Positions 1 to 11,434 of a stretch of DNA of 64,000 bases are shown here, one piece after another. The notes under the pieces were generated by a model that saw only the letters and a list, made by a program, of their open reading frames with translations, made no database searches and was not told the DNA's origin. The stretch's first letter is position 1. Each line of letters starts with the position of its first letter. The translations under genes and the position numbers were made by a program. Origin of the DNA: Notospermus geniculatus (lineage: Eukaryota > Nemertea > Pilidiophora > Heteronemertea > Lineidae); the NCBI GenBank assembly GCA_002633025.1, contig NMRB01000710.1:168651-232650 (forward strand). The letters run 5' to 3'.

Positions 1-217
1 TATGTATCTGAGAGGAGCGACAGAGAGTACCAAATCTTGTTGTACATGTATTTCAAATGGTGGCTCAATTACATATCGTTTCCGAAGACGAAACTCGATA
101 TTCGGCTAGCGATTGAAGATTAAAATCAGAGTAGATGATGTTGGGATTGTCCATTCTCAAGTTTAACTGTACATGTATTTCTGATGGTCTTCTGACGGTA
201 TTTTTAATCAGGACATG

Positions 218-385
218 CCGAAATTGGACCTGTTATTCAGTTGACCAATAGGTGCCACTACGGTCCGATTCAATGCCTAGCGGACCCATTCATGCTTGAT
301 TGAACACCAATCAGGAGAAGTTTCTTTTGTATTGGTTGGCTTGAAATTTGCTGCCATCTTTTGGCAATAAGCGCGACTGTCTTGC
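218..385 (+). repeat. Dispersed repeat family with GTTGACCAATAGGTG core, copy 1
   Basis: Shares GTTGACCAATAGGTG, the GCGGACCCAT block and GCTGCCATCTTTTGGCA with 5010-5160 and 6918-7065 (same strand) and with 47455-47625 (opposite strand). No reading frame and no obvious termini were found. The rest of 1-860 contains no supported gene. Confidence 0.7.
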
Positions 386-861
386 CCTTATCCACTCTAC
401 AGCGTGTAGGCCTAACTACTATAAAGAACGACCTCTGAACCCATCTCGTTGGGAAATGGTTTCACAGTAAAAATGCGTTCTTTGAAAGTACCTTAATTTG
501 GAGAACACGGCTGTCATCCACCGTGTAGTAATCGTGTATACACCTCCATTTCCTAGTGTGGAACTGGCAGTGAAACTGGGCAGCTAGGAAGAAGAGGGAA
601 ATGGTTCTACACTTGCTCCTCCTCACACACTGACGAATGCAATCAGTGTGAGACACAGCCGTCGAGTAACCGAGGTCCGAGTTGGCGATAGCCGCGTTTC
701 TCGTCATTAGTAAGAAACTAGAAGCTCTTATCGTTGTTACCATTTTATTACGAACTTCTCGTGACTTCACGGACGAAAATTTCGATAAATATTATAATAG
801 GCATGACAAGGCCGTGTTAGTGACCGATGACTGGATTTTATCAGCAATGTATGTGATAGAA

Positions 862-1256
862 AGAACGCGATCAGCAAATTTTCTAAACTTCCTACGCAGT
901 TGTGAGTCGCGCCCCCTTCGGTTTACTCGCTCTGCACAACTGCTTTACTTCGTGGAAGTCGCCGCGTTTGGTCAACAGATGGCGTCAGGGCCTGGCGCGA
1001 GTTTTGCAGCCTATCAGCACGCTACTTTCAGAACTCTTTGGCCCGTTGGCAACGGATGTTCTTGTGCTACCATGGCTACGAACCGCTCGGCCAATGAAAA
1101 AGTGTCTCGTGCCAGCTTGGTCGACTCTCTCAGCGCCATCTGTTGACCAAACGCGGCGAATATTACGAAGTTAAGCAGTTGTGGAGAGCGAATAAACCGA
1201 AGGGGGCGCGGTACACAACTGCGTGGGGAGTTTACAGATTTTCTAGAATAATGGAC
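862..1256. mobile_element. ~390-bp inverted-repeat (MITE-like) element
   Basis: Left arm about 865-985 and right arm about 1135-1255 are imperfect inverted repeats over ~110 bp: CGCCCCCTTCGGTTTA with its complement TAAACCGAAGGGGGCG, and GTTTGGTCAACAGATGGCG with its complement at 1135. It has no transposase frame. The ORFs crossing it are translations of the arms. Confidence 0.75.
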
Positions 1257-1518
1257 ATCTGGTCGATTTGGTCCCATACGTCAGAGCTCTGTTTAAATCC
1301 TGTATGTGTCTTTTTCCGAATCTTGGCCTTCTCTGCTGTCACCCAAGGCATTTTTATTCATGCAGTACACACGTTCCTGGAGACTCAGTTCGACAATTTT
1401 GATTTCCTGTGCAAGAGTGAGGTTTGGAATACGACACTGACGTCACACGCCATTCAAATTCCAGCCCCAGGACAGACTTATGAATGGAGTGTGCGTCATT
1501 TTCTTGGCCTCACTATTA

Positions 1519-1667
1519 GGGAGGTTTCGAAATCAAACGATAAACGTAAACGTTAACGACAACTTTATTTTTGTACCGAAAATGCAATGCAAAATGTGGT
1601 TAATGTGTAGTATGAAACATAACGTTGTCGTAAAGTTTTGGTTTATCGTTTGATTTCGAAACCTCCC
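1519..1667. mobile_element. 149-bp MITE, family GGGAGGTTTCGAAATC, TA-flanked
   Basis: Starts GGGAGGTTTCGAAATCAAAC and ends with the complement; both sides are flanked by TA. An equal-length copy lies at 25714-25862 in unit B, and a left-truncated copy at 2144-2260. It is non-coding. The TA target site is compatible with a Tc1/mariner-mobilised element (inference). Confidence 0.85.
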
Positions 1668-2626
1668 TAATATTGTCTAGCAAACGTGCGGAAAGCAGAG
1701 AAGAATTAAAAAGCGGTCAGCACACCTGGCGAGGGTGAGATCGGAAAGAGATCGCACATCTCGCCTAGGTGTGCTGCTCGCTCAGGTGATCTGAAAGACG
1801 GTCTCCCTGTCCTGTCCTGTGCCCTGTTCATGTCTCACTGCGGCCAATCCAAGAAGTGTACGGCAGAACCGAAACGCAAACACCACCCAAGAAATCCGTC
1901 AACCCGTCAACGTGAATTCACCGTTACTGTAAAATTATCCAAGCAGCATGTGACTTGAGAATCAAAAAGGCGCTCATCGACTGACAGGATTGAATGAATT
2001 TTTCGACCGTTTATTCTATCAATATAGAGCTTTCGCTATCCCGATTCCGAGATCCAGAGGAATCGGAACCAGTCATTGTCGATTGTTGGTTCAGCCGGGC
2101 GGCTTGAGATAGGCCTACATACATGTAGGCCTAATGAGTCTAGAGTTAACGACAACTTTATTTTTGTACCGAAAATGCAATGCAAAATGTGGTTAATGTG
2201 TAGTACGAAACATAACGTTGTCGTAAAGTTTTGGTTTATCGTTTGATTTCGAAACCTCCCTAATATTGTATAGCAAACGTGCGGAAAGCAGAGAAGAATT
2301 AAAAAGCGGTCAGCACACCTGGCGAGGGTGAGATCGGAAAGAGATCGCACATCTCGCCTAGGTGTGCTGCTCGCTCAGGTGATCTGAAAGACGGTCTCCC
2401 TGTCCTGTCCTGTCCTGTGCTCTGTTCATGTCTCACTGCGGCCAATCCAAGAAGTGTACGGCAGAACCGAAACGCAAACACCACCCAAGAAATCCGTCAA
2501 CCCGTCAACGTGAATTCACCATTACTGTAAAATTATCCAAGCAGCATGCGACTTGAGAATCAAAAAGGCACTCATCGACTGACAGAATTGAATGAATTTT
2601 TCGACCGTTTATTCTATCAATACTGC
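1553..2626 (+). repeat. Direct duplication, period ~590 bp
   Basis: 1553-2033 recurs at 2144-2626 with few differences. Each copy contains part of the 149-bp MITE, a 59-bp hairpin (1718-1776 and 2311-2369, stems starting CAGCACACCT), a short CCTGT run whose repeat number differs, and a shared downstream tail to CGACCGTTTATTCTATCAAT. Confidence 0.85.
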
Positions 2627-2754
2627 ATAATTCATTGTCGAGAAAGAAAGACGTTTGATATTGATTATTATAGGCCTAATGTTTTGTTTTATTTTACAAT
2701 TATGAATCATAGTAAATTACGGCGCCCGTTACGGGACATGTATTTTTAAAAAAA

Positions 2755-3450
2755 TCTCGCACTGCGTGTTTTAATCTCGCACTGCGACTTTTTAAAGTCC
2801 AACTGCGACTTTTAATCTCGCACTGCGACTTTTTAATCACACAATCTCACACTGCGACTTTTCATCTCGCACTGCGACTTTATAAACTNCTGCGTCTTTA
2901 TAAACTCGCACTCCGACTTTATAAAGTCACAGTGCGACTTTTTAAACTCGCACTGCGACTTTATAATCTCACACTGCGACTTTTTAAAAAGTCGCACTGC
3001 GACTTTATAAACTCGCACTGCGACTTTTTAAACTCGCACTGCGACTTTTAATCTCGCACTGCGACTTTTTAATCTCACAATCTCACACTGCGACTTTTAA
3101 TCTCGCACTGTGACTTTATAAACTCGCAGTGCGACTTTATAAACTCGCAGTGCGACTTTATAAACTAGCACTGCGACTTTATAAAGTCGCACTGCGACTT
3201 TTTAAAAAGTCGCACTGCGAGTTTTTAATCTCGCACTGCGACTTTTTGAACTCGCACTGCGACTTTCTGAACTATTAAAAAAGTCGCAGTGCGAGATTAA
3301 AAGTCGCAGTGCGAGTTTATAAAGACGCAGTGCGAGTTTAAAAAGACGTAGTGCGACATTAAAAGTCGCAGGGTGAGATTGTGAGATTAAAAAGTCGCAC
3401 TGCGAGATTAAAAGTCGCAGTGTGAGTTTATAAAGTCGCAGTGCGAGTTA
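2755..3450. repeat. ~0.7-kb array of palindromic ~20-bp units
   Basis: About 30 degenerate units of GTCGCACTGCGAC separated by short TTTWTAAA-like spacers. The GTCGCASTGCGAC core is itself an odd-centred palindrome. CACTG versions dominate the left part and CAGTG versions the part after about 3270, so the array also folds on itself. A single n lies at 2889. It is non-coding. Confidence 0.9.
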
Positions 3451-3454
3451 ACAT

Positions 3455-3700
3455 AACCATATCACAGCAGCGTTCCACTTTTGACGTCAGATTGCTTCGC
3501 AGATTCGCCGCGTCGCGGCGTTCCGGGAACATGGCGTCGAGAACGGGAATGTTGATTTTTGTGTATGACGTCATCATTGCTTGGGTAGTGTTTTCCCGTT
3601 CTCGATCTCCGGCGTTCAGCGCTTGGTTCTCGGTGGGGATTCCGAGATCGAAAGCGCCCACTTCACAGCTAAAATGGCCAATGTTTGGGATACCATTCAG
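3455..3700 (+). promoter_or_regulatory. Possible promoter / first-exon patch with two CRE sites
   Basis: CpG-richer than its surroundings, with TGACGTCA at 3482-3489 and 3566-3573. It ends in AAAATGG at 3672-3677 followed by nine codons (MANVWDTIQ) and a good donor CAG|GTAAGC at 3701. This could be a 27-bp first coding exon of an unidentified plus-strand gene. I found no convincing next exon, so it may be chance. Confidence 0.25.
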
Positions 3701-4044
3701 GTAAGCCTACTACTAGTCGTTTGAATATGTGCAAAAAAGTGCATGGCCTGTGGTGATCATGCTGTGGAGTCGTTTTATTTGGGGTACAGCGGTCAGCAGT
3801 GCGTGCTTTGCAGTGTAAAAAATGTAGGCCTACTGATCGTTGCAGTTGACATGTTGCATGCAGGCCAAACGCAGCGTCACGTCAGTGTTGGCGAGGCCAG
3901 CGCCCATGTACGTCGACGACGTCACTCACGTCATATCTCGGTTCGGGATTGCGAAAACGAACTTTCTTGTTTCCGAGAACGGGTACGAGATCGAGTATCG
4001 TTCTCGGCGGATCGGATCTCGGAACGGGATAGCGAAAGCTCTCT

Positions 4045-4140
4045 AATACTGCATAATTCATTGTCGAGAAAGAAAGACGTTTGATATTGATTATTATAGG
4101 CCTATGTTTTGTTTTATTTTACATTTATGAATCATAGTAA
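4045..4140 (+). repeat. Second copy of the 2622-2720 segment
   Basis: ACTGCATAATTCATTGTCGA and the following ~80 bp match 2622-2720. Just before it, 4013-4046 (GGGATAGCGAAAGCTCT) is the inverted complement of 2023-2053. The 2.0-kb interval between these sites may therefore be one composite insertion. Confidence 0.65.
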
Positions 4141-4731
4141 ATGACCAGTTTTTCAGAAATGTTCATTTAGGCCTGTGAATGGGGTACAGTTTCCACAACA
4201 ATATCAAAACTAGAAATTGACTTGTGAGTCAATTTGAAGACCGCCCTTGAAAAAATTGAGTGATAACGACAGAGTTCACTGATGAAGTTTGTAATAAGTT
4301 AGGGCAATGTAGAAACTGATGATATTGGGACTGAACATGCTGAAGTTTATTGAGACGATCTCGCATTTACATCCTACATGTACATGTATAATGTCAGCAG
4401 GAAGCCTTCGCAACTTGGCGTGACTTTCTTACAATAGATTTGCTTGCACGGCGAAGTTGCGAAGGCTTCATGAATATGCCCCTGATCTCCTGTTGGTTGT
4501 CGGACGAATTTAACTGGTTCCCGTCTCTGCCGCCTCTACACACGTGGCGCTCCGCCTGCTTTGCGCCTCGAAGTATAGGCCAACAACCATGAGTTTAGGA
4601 ATCTCTTCTTGTCAAAAGGAGAACAAAGTAGGCAACTGATTGGTCAAATTGCGTCACATGACCATCTGGAAGAACGTCCACACGCCATATTGCACATTCT
4701 CCAGTTTCTATCATACTGCTTTCGTTCTCCA

Positions 4732-4850
4732 ATCATTCTCCCACCGCACGGCTTTCGCTCCTCTTCATACGCTCCCACACAAAGTGCGTTGGCGCATATA
4801 GGCCTACATGTAGAGAGGAGCGAGACCAAAGCCCTGCGGTGGGAGATGTT
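4732..4850. mobile_element. Hairpin MITE, family GAGGAGCGAGACCAAAGCCC, copy 1
   Basis: TCTCCCACCGCACGGCTTTC pairs with AAAGCCCTGCGGTGGGAGA across a ~45-bp loop. Diverged relatives lie at 6641-6759, 39741-39849 and 59382-59490, sharing the GAGGAGCGAG arm core. ORFs here are arm translations. Confidence 0.8.
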
Positions 4851-5374
4851 CCCCAATAGACCCATTTCGTATTAGTCAGCCATTTTGACCTGATGGGTAA
4901 TAAAATGGGAAAATTCAGTAGATTTTGCCAGAAATTGCAGAATAATAACAACCCGAGACTCATGGAATTTGGCACACCTGTAGTGAGGGCCAGTAGGAGC
5001 TGTCAGTGAGTTGACCAATAGGTGTCACTACGGCCCAATTCAATGCATATGGCGGACCCATAATTGATCGAGCACCAATCACGTGGATTTTCCTTTGTAT
5101 TGGTCAGCTAGAACTTTGCTGCCATCTTTTGGCATTACGCGCGGCTCACTGCTCCTCTTCAGTGAGAATTTTGTGAAGATATTTGGGTATCAACGATCAG
5201 GTTTTGACGATTTCTGCATTTTCTTCGATTGACTAATAGAGCAATGTGAAAATGTCCCTGTCTGTTTATCCACCTTTTGTTCGAGTGTAGAAAATCACCA
5301 ATTTCTTTAAAAAAAATGTCCGATGACACCCAAATATTTTCACACAGTTCTCAATGAATTCACCCTCACTAATT

Positions 5375-5502
5375 AAGGCACCAACGAAGATCATCTTGAA
5401 CTCAGGTTGAGCCACGACTTTTCCATTGTCACATCATGGCAAACCTGAACAATTGAAAAGTTGTGGCTCAACCTAATTCAAGATAATCTTCTTTTGGTGC
5501 AT
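5375..5502. mobile_element. ~128-bp hairpin MITE with GGTTGAGCCAC arms
   Basis: GGCACCAACGAAGATCATC followed by AGGTTGAGCCACGACTTTTC pairs with GAAAAGTTGTGGCTCAACC and GATAATCTTCTTTTGGTGC. The homologous copy in the second flank (from about 7283) is split by the insertion 7386-8228, so this copy shows the uninterrupted state. Confidence 0.75.
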
Positions 5503-6296
5503 ACGGCCCTAAATGTCGGCCAAAATATACTAGTTAATTCTGCAATTTCTTGCATTTTCCCATTTGTTTTTTTCTCTTGGTCAAAATGGGTGACTTTCAA
5601 AACGGGTCTTGAAGCAGCGGTATAGTCTTCGTGATGCACGAGGTCATATTATGACGTCACTGAGCCATGTAAACAATGCTCCCGCGGGGCATTTGGCCGG
5701 TTATTTTTGGAATAAATCGAAAGTTCAAATATCTGACCGCAGGTGTGCTTAGGATAAATCCTTAATCGATAATTCTTTGCCAAGGAATGCATTTTTGATA
5801 CATCAATGCAGGACGTTTCAGCGTTTCTCCTCTCTACATCGATCTGACGTCTACACTGCTTCTTACGTTTTGCAATAGGCTATCCCATGATATCGATCAC
5901 TTCTCAACTGCTGTTGCGAAAGACCGCAGGAATGATCCATTATGACGTGGGGCCTCGCACGTCTGACGAACAAAACGATTTCCCCAAACACCCCGTGGAT
6001 GACAACTCGACGATGACGTACTTTCGTGTCAAGTCAGGCGTGCTGATTAAAACGCTGCTACTTTCTGGGATATCGTCTTCGAAATAATGGAAATGTGGGG
6101 GAGAATATGTTTACTTCGCTGTACTAGCGTACTCCCCTCTGCTCAATGGACTCAATCCACCCCCAACAGGTCGATCGATAAAGTACGACGAACATTGCTA
6201 GCCGCAGTATACTCGCAATTCCTGGACTGGCAACACCAGCAATGTGACAAGTCGGGTCAATTTCACCTATAATTAGTAATTGGCAGAGGACAAAAA

Positions 6297-6297
6297 N
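6297..6297. other. Single-n assembly join
   Basis: One undetermined base exactly at the end of the first copy of the mos 5' flank. Other single n characters are at 2889, 33009, 46798 and 54499, mostly within or between repeats. They behave like scaffold joins of unknown length rather than sequencing ambiguities. Confidence 0.7.
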
Positions 6298-6640
6298 TTG
6301 AGTAGATGTAAAGTAATAATAAAGTTAGTCTGTTTCATTTTCGACAAGATAAATACTGTTTTGTGCAAATAATACCATTTTTAAAAAGAGGTTCTCATCA
6401 CGTGATAGACTAGCCCGCCAACGATGACGTCAGGATTTCAAGATGGCGATTTTGTATCGATGGCAGTGTTAAAATTTTCGTCCAATTATCAAAAAATTTC
6501 AACGCTGTCGTGGAGTATGGTCAAAAGGAGAACAAAGTAGGCAACTGATTGGTCAAATTGCGTCACATGACCATCTGGAAGAACGTCCACACGCCATATT
6601 GCACATTCTCAAGTTTCTATCATACTGCTTTCGTTCTCCA

Positions 6641-6759
6641 ATCATTCTCCCACCGCACGGCTTTCGCTCCTCTTCCTACGCTCCCACACAAAGTGCGTTG
6701 GCGCATATAGGCCTACATGTAGAGAGGAGCGAGACCAAAGCCCTGCGGTGGGAGATGTT
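6641..6759. mobile_element. Hairpin MITE, family GAGGAGCGAGACCAAAGCCC, copy 2
   Basis: Counterpart of 4732-4850 in the second mos 5' flank, nearly identical. Confidence 0.8.
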
Positions 6760-7385
6760 CCCCAATAGACCCATTTCGTATTAGTCAGCCATTTTGACCT
6801 GATGGGTAATAAAATGGGAAAATTCAGTAGATTTTGCCAGAAATTGCAGAATAATAACAACCCGAGACTCACGGAATTTGGCACACCTGTAGTGAGGGCC
6901 AGTAGGAGCTGTGAGTGAGTTGACCAATAGGTGTCACTACGGCCCAATTCAATGCATATAGCGGACCCATAATAGATCGAGCACCAATCACGTGGATTTT
7001 CCTTTGTATTAGTCAGCTAGAACTTTGCTGCCATCTTTTGGCATTGGCGCGCGGCTCACTGCTCCTCTTCAGTGAGAATTTTGTGAAGATATTTGGGCAT
7101 CATCGATCAGTTTTTGACGATTTCTGCATTTTCTTCGACTGACCAATAGAACAATGTGAAAATGTCCCAGTCTGTTTATCCACCTTTTGTTCGAGTGTAG
7201 AAAATCACCAATTTCTAAAAAAAATGACCGATGACACCCAAATATTTTCACACAGTTCTCAATGAATTGACCCTCACTAATTAAGGCACCAACGAAGATT
7301 ATCTTGAACTCAGGTTGAGCCACGACTTTTCCATTGTCACATCATGGCAAACCTGAACAATTGAGAAGTTGTGGCTCAACCTAAT

Positions 7386-8228
7386 GGGGAGCGCCAATTG
7401 GTCACGTGAGACTGATAGAGCAGACGTGACACCTATAGGGCGTTTTCGAATCCTCGTTCTTGACCGCACTCGTGCTGACCCAGTTCATGTAGTTGCCATT
7501 CTGCATAATGCATCGTGTAGAAATCGGCTAACCTCTTCCTACACTCTGCAGCAAGCACCCAGATTCCGTGTTCAACGCTTTGGGATTTTCTCGTGCGCCC
7601 AATCAGAAGCCTCGTTTCTTCGTCACTCACGGAAGAAAAAATATCAATGATGTCATTTTATCAAATTTTGATTGGTCATCGTCATTACCAGGAACGCGTC
7701 GTGCACGTGGGTTGGCGCAAGCTTTACCGTGATTGGTTGCTATTTTTGGGACCGGGGAAATCCGCTGAACATGGAATGTGGTTTGCTTGCGTGAAGGTCA
7801 AGGGAGGAGAAGCCGAGACTTGACCTGAACTCAGTGAAGATGGTAGTTGCTGCCTCAACTCGAGAACGGCGGTCTCGAACGCCGAGAACGCAACCCGTGT
7901 CGGGTCAAGAACATATTCTTCTCACTCCCCACTCAGCGGAGGGTTGAGGAGAACACCGTTCTTGACCCGACACGGGTTGCGTTCTCGGCGTTCGAGACTG
8001 CCGTTCTCGAGTTGAGGCAGCAACTACATGAACTGGGTCAGCACGAGTGTGGTCAAGAACGAGGATTCGAAAACGCCCATAGAGGCTCATTGTTCGAGAG
8101 ATGCGGTTCACCAAGCACGGCCAATCACACCTTGAATCATCATGAATAATAGGTGGCGTCGGTGTACTATCAGTTCAAACCCACGCGTATATTCTCGCGT
8201 GGTCTGCGTGATCGGGGTTCCCTATTCA
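7386..8228. mobile_element. 843-bp composite hairpin insertion
   Basis: Absent from the matching site near 5477. A long inverted repeat runs from about 7436 (GGGCGTTTTCGAATCCTCG) through GTAGTTGC, then continues at 7851-7911, and pairs with 7964-8083. The left arm is interrupted by 7497-7842. Outer flanks 7386-7435 and 8084-8228 are not clearly complementary. It has no transposase. Confidence 0.75.
7497..7842. mobile_element. 346-bp insertion nested in the hairpin arm, 8-bp direct repeats
   Basis: Flanked by GTAGTTGC at 7489-7496 and 7843-7850. Removing it plus one repeat restores continuous pairing with the right arm. An 8-bp target duplication is typical of hAT-type insertion, but terminal repeats beyond CAT/ATG are weak, so the class is uncertain. 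Confidence 0.65.
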
Positions 8229-9097
8229 AGATAATCTTCTTTTGGTGCATACGGCCCTAAATGTCTGCCAAAATATACCAGTTAATTCTGCAATTTCTTG
8301 CATTTTCCCATTTTTTCTTTAGGCCAAAATGGCTGGACTTTCGAAACGGTCCTGAAGCAGCGGTAGTCTTCGTGATGCACGAGGTCATATTATGACGTCA
8401 CCGAGCCATGTAAACAATGCTCCCTCGGGGCATTTGGCGGGTTATCTTTGGAGTATATCGAAAGTTCAAATATCTGACCGCAGGTGTGCTTAGGACAAAT
8501 CCTTAATCGATAATTCTTTGCCACTGAATGCATTTTTATGGATACATCAATGCAGGATGTTTCAACGTTTCTCCTTTCTTGTACATCGATCTGACGTCTA
8601 CACTGCTTCTTACGTTTTGCAATAGGCTATCCCATGATATCGATCACTTCTCAACTGCTGTTGCGAAAGACCACAGGAATGATCCATTATGACGTGGGGC
8701 CTGGCACGTCTGACGAACAAAACGATTTCCCCAAACACCCCGTGGATGACAACTCGAAGATGACGTACTTTCGTGTCAAGTCAGGCGTGCTGATTAAAAC
8801 GGTGCGACTTTCTGGGATATCGTCTTCGAAATAATGGAAATGTGGGGGAGAATATGTTTACTTCGCTGTACTAGCGTACTCCCCTCTGCTCAATGGACTC
8901 AATCCACCCCCAACAGGTCGATCGATAAAGTACGGCGAACATTGCTAGCCGCATTATACTCGCAATTCCTGGACTGGCAACACCAGCAATGTGACAAGTC
9001 GGGTCAATTTCACCTATAATTAGTAATTGGCAGAGGACAAAAACTGGCTTACGCTTTGGATAAGCGAAATCCTTTTGATTACAAAGGAGGGATTACA

Positions 9098-10246
9098 ATG
9101 GTGCTATTGAGCATACTGGATCAAATTCTACGCCAGTTGGATGAATTTTTGGCGGGTGGCATACCTGCAAATAAGGCTCAAAGCAGATGGAAATGGCGAC
9201 GATCAGTGGCGAGAATTTACAGGAATTTGCAGAAGAAGTCGAGGAAAAACTTGTCCAAATTGCATATCTATGTCAAGAAGTTGTTGCAGCAGAAGATGTT
9301 GAACAATTTGGGCCGCAGCGATGAGGCTTCTAGAGAGACGGTAAATGAACCTGCAGCGGGCTGTGGGATACTGACCGTCCCAGCCATTGCTACCAGGGGT
9401 AGCGAAACGGAGGAGATTCAGTTGGACAGGATTATCGGCTCGGGAGGCTTCGGTACGGTGTTTCAAGGTCGCATGGGCTCGTGGGAAGTAGCTGTTAAAA
9501 AGATGCATCTCAATTCAAAGAACAAACGTGCACGGAAGGAGAGCTACAAGGCCGAATTGAACGCATTGCATCTGCAACATGACCATATTGTCCAGACCCT
9601 TGCTGCATGCGAACTGGACGGGCAGACGATGATCATTATGGAATACGCCGGTGAGCTGAACCTTCAGCAGATACTGAACGAGGCATCCGCGGGGCTGGAT
9701 TCCGACCGACGGTTGCGATACGCTTTACAGATTGCCAAAGGTTTGCAATTTGCTCACGAGAACTATTTAGTGCACCTGGATATAAAACCAGCCAACGTCA
9801 TGATTAACAGCCATGATCAGTGCAAATTAGGAGACTTCGGTTGTTGTTTAAAAATTGACAAAAAGACAGGTTTAGCTATATATAACCACAGATCTGTACT
9901 GACTGGGACGTTTGCGTACAGAGCGCCTGAACTTTTAAAGGGGGAGGTTCCCACTAGTAAAGCTGACATATATTCGTACGGAATTACGCTTTGGCAGATG
10001 GTGAGCCGTGAACACCCCTACGGGAATGAGAACCAACATGTTGTGATTTTCGGCGTTGTTGCGTATAACCTCCGGCCATCATCAATCAGAAATGGCTCCC
10101 AATGTAATTCCGCTGATGACAACCCGTTTGAGATTTGTTTCCGTGACTTGTACACCCAGTGCTGGGCGACGGACGCCGAGGACCGGCCATCTTCGAAAGA
10201 ACTGGTTGAGGTCCTGGATATCTGGCAGGAGTTCAACCGTAGCTGA
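9098..10246 (+). CDS. mos: Mos-family Ser/Thr protein kinase, single exon
   Basis: A 382-codon uninterrupted kinase frame. Mos is the germ-cell MAPK kinase kinase that phosphorylates MEK and drives oocyte MAPK activity and meiotic arrest; vertebrate mos is also intronless. Visible motifs (numbered from M1): glycine loop GSGGFGTV at 114-121, ATP lysine in VAVKK (K134), likely alpha-C Glu153, catalytic loop HLDIKPANV with D228 and N233, DFG at 246-248, and GTFAYRAPELLKGE at 270-283. HLDxKPAN and the RAPELLKGE activation segment are Mos-like. The N-terminal ~107 residues are basic and diverged. The frame is open from 9020 without an ATG before 9098; that ATG has A at -3 and G at +4, so I chose it. 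An upstream non-ATG extension is unlikely. Length is slightly above vertebrate Mos (~345 aa). The final 54 bp recur at 20108. Confidence 0.93.
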   Translation: MVLLSILDQILRQLDEFLAGGIPANKAQSRWKWRRSVARIYRNLQKKSRKNLSKLHIYVKKLLQQKMLNNLGRSDEASRETVNEPAAGCGILTVPAIATRGSETEEIQLDRIIGSGGFGTVFQGRMGSWEVAVKKMHLNSKNKRARKESYKAELNALHLQHDHIVQTLAACELDGQTMIIMEYAGELNLQQILNEASAGLDSDRRLRYALQIAKGLQFAHENYLVHLDIKPANVMINSHDQCKLGDFGCCLKIDKKTGLAIYNHRSVLTGTFAYRAPELLKGEVPTSKADIYSYGITLWQMVSREHPYGNENQHVVIFGVVAYNLRPSSIRNGSQCNSADDNPFEICFRDLYTQCWATDAEDRPSSKELVEVLDIWQEFNRS

Positions 10247-11316
10247 CAAACGTGCCGTCAGCAAAGTGTCAGCGCCGTCACGGAGCCTATGACGTTGATT
10301 TTGGCTCCCTGTGGCTTGATCTTTCGTCCGGGGACCAACTGTGATCATCATGTACCACTGCCGAAGATTGGATTTTTAACATGCACGAAGACGTCCGTTG
10401 CAGGAATGGCATCTGATGGTGACTAGAACCTGTGATTTATCACCTGTATGAGGTTCGACTTATGTGTTGTGCTTTCAACAGTGGTGTGTGATGTCAGCAG
10501 GCTGGCTGATGTGACGTCATGACTGTATATACGTTTGCATTAGTTGGAAACATTCCAAAGGACATTCGGTTGCGTTATGTTCGTTTATTTTTTTGTGTCC
10601 TTTTGAAATTTGTGGAACACGTTCATGATTTTTAGATCAACACATGCATTTCGTAGACTGATTCAAAGTGAGGACTGGACGCAGTTTTGGATATGCAACG
10701 CCTTTCCGTGTAAGCAGGGCGTAACGGATGGATGTCACGCAGAAAGGTTTGGACGCAGCGCTGGACAAAGTTGGGCTTCCTTCCAAATATGGAGTACGGT
10801 ACTCGACAATTCCTCCGATAGTCACCGCGGGCAAGGTTCCAATGGACAGTAACATCTGAGTCGATTCTGATTCAGCGACTGAGTTCTGAGAACCGAAGGT
10901 AGGAAAGAGAGATAAAAAGTGACAAACTGTATCAAATAATCCATCAAGTTACTCATTCTGTCACAATCTATGAAAAGCAATGTGTCCCAGGACGCATTGC
11001 GAATATCAATTAGATAGAACTCTACTTTTCTGTGGGGTTATTCACCCACCATTCGAGTGTTGGAATGCGTCATGGCGATATTTGGCAATTTTTGGCATTA
11101 AGGTGCCCCAGTTCCATATATTGATGATTCAACTTTTGTCCTGTCGATATAATTTGATTGCTTTTTGCGCAACATAGCTGCAAACTGATGCAAGCCGACC
11201 TCGTATTAGGATATTATATTCGTCGTTTTCCCCAAATGAACGCTTAGTTCCAGGCACTTGTCTTTCAAAGAGACGACGGTCTATATTTAAACTAAACAAA
11301 GGTTACTTAAGTCAAA

Positions 11317-11434
11317 GGCCCATATTCTAGAAACCTCTTGAATGCTAAGGTCCACTTTAACCTTTTGTATTCTGCCCTGCAAACAACAGCTAAAGGTAAA
11401 CCTTAGAGTTAAGGAAGCTTCTAGAATACGGCTC
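11317..11434. mobile_element. 118-bp MITE, family GGGCCGTATTCTAGAA, private to unit A
   Basis: Inverted ends (GGCCCATATTCTAG and CTAGAATACGGCTC) flanked by AAA on both sides; unit B has the empty site GTCAAAGTGTGAC near 21226. An equal-length copy is at 37344-37461 and a solo end at about 50433-50460. It sits inside a ~60-bp hairpin that is intact in B (about 21214-21280). Confidence 0.88.

Larger units (their letters stand above)
4610..6296 (+). repeat. Direct repeat of the mos 5' flank, copy 1
   Basis: Matches 6521-9043 in order, apart from the 843-bp insertion 7386-8228 in the other copy. It ends at GGACAAAAA followed by a single n at 6297, just where copy 2 continues into the mos frame. 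Short frames here (for example 5887-6087 and 6087-6272) recur in copy 2 but look non-coding. Confidence 0.9.
6521..9043 (+). repeat. Direct repeat of the mos 5' flank, copy 2 (contiguous with mos)
   Basis: Second, diverged copy of 4610-6296, directly upstream of mos. The proximal 8230-9097 would hold the mos promoter and 5' UTR. It includes TGACGTCA at about 8394, but I cannot assign a start site. 6298-6520, between the n and this copy, is unique and shows no gene. Confidence 0.88.

Noticed and set aside
9056-9097. Upstream extension of the mos frame starting at TTG
   Set aside because: The frame is open from 9020 but has no ATG; the TTG at 9056 is not a credible eukaryotic start, and the ATG at 9098 has a strong context.
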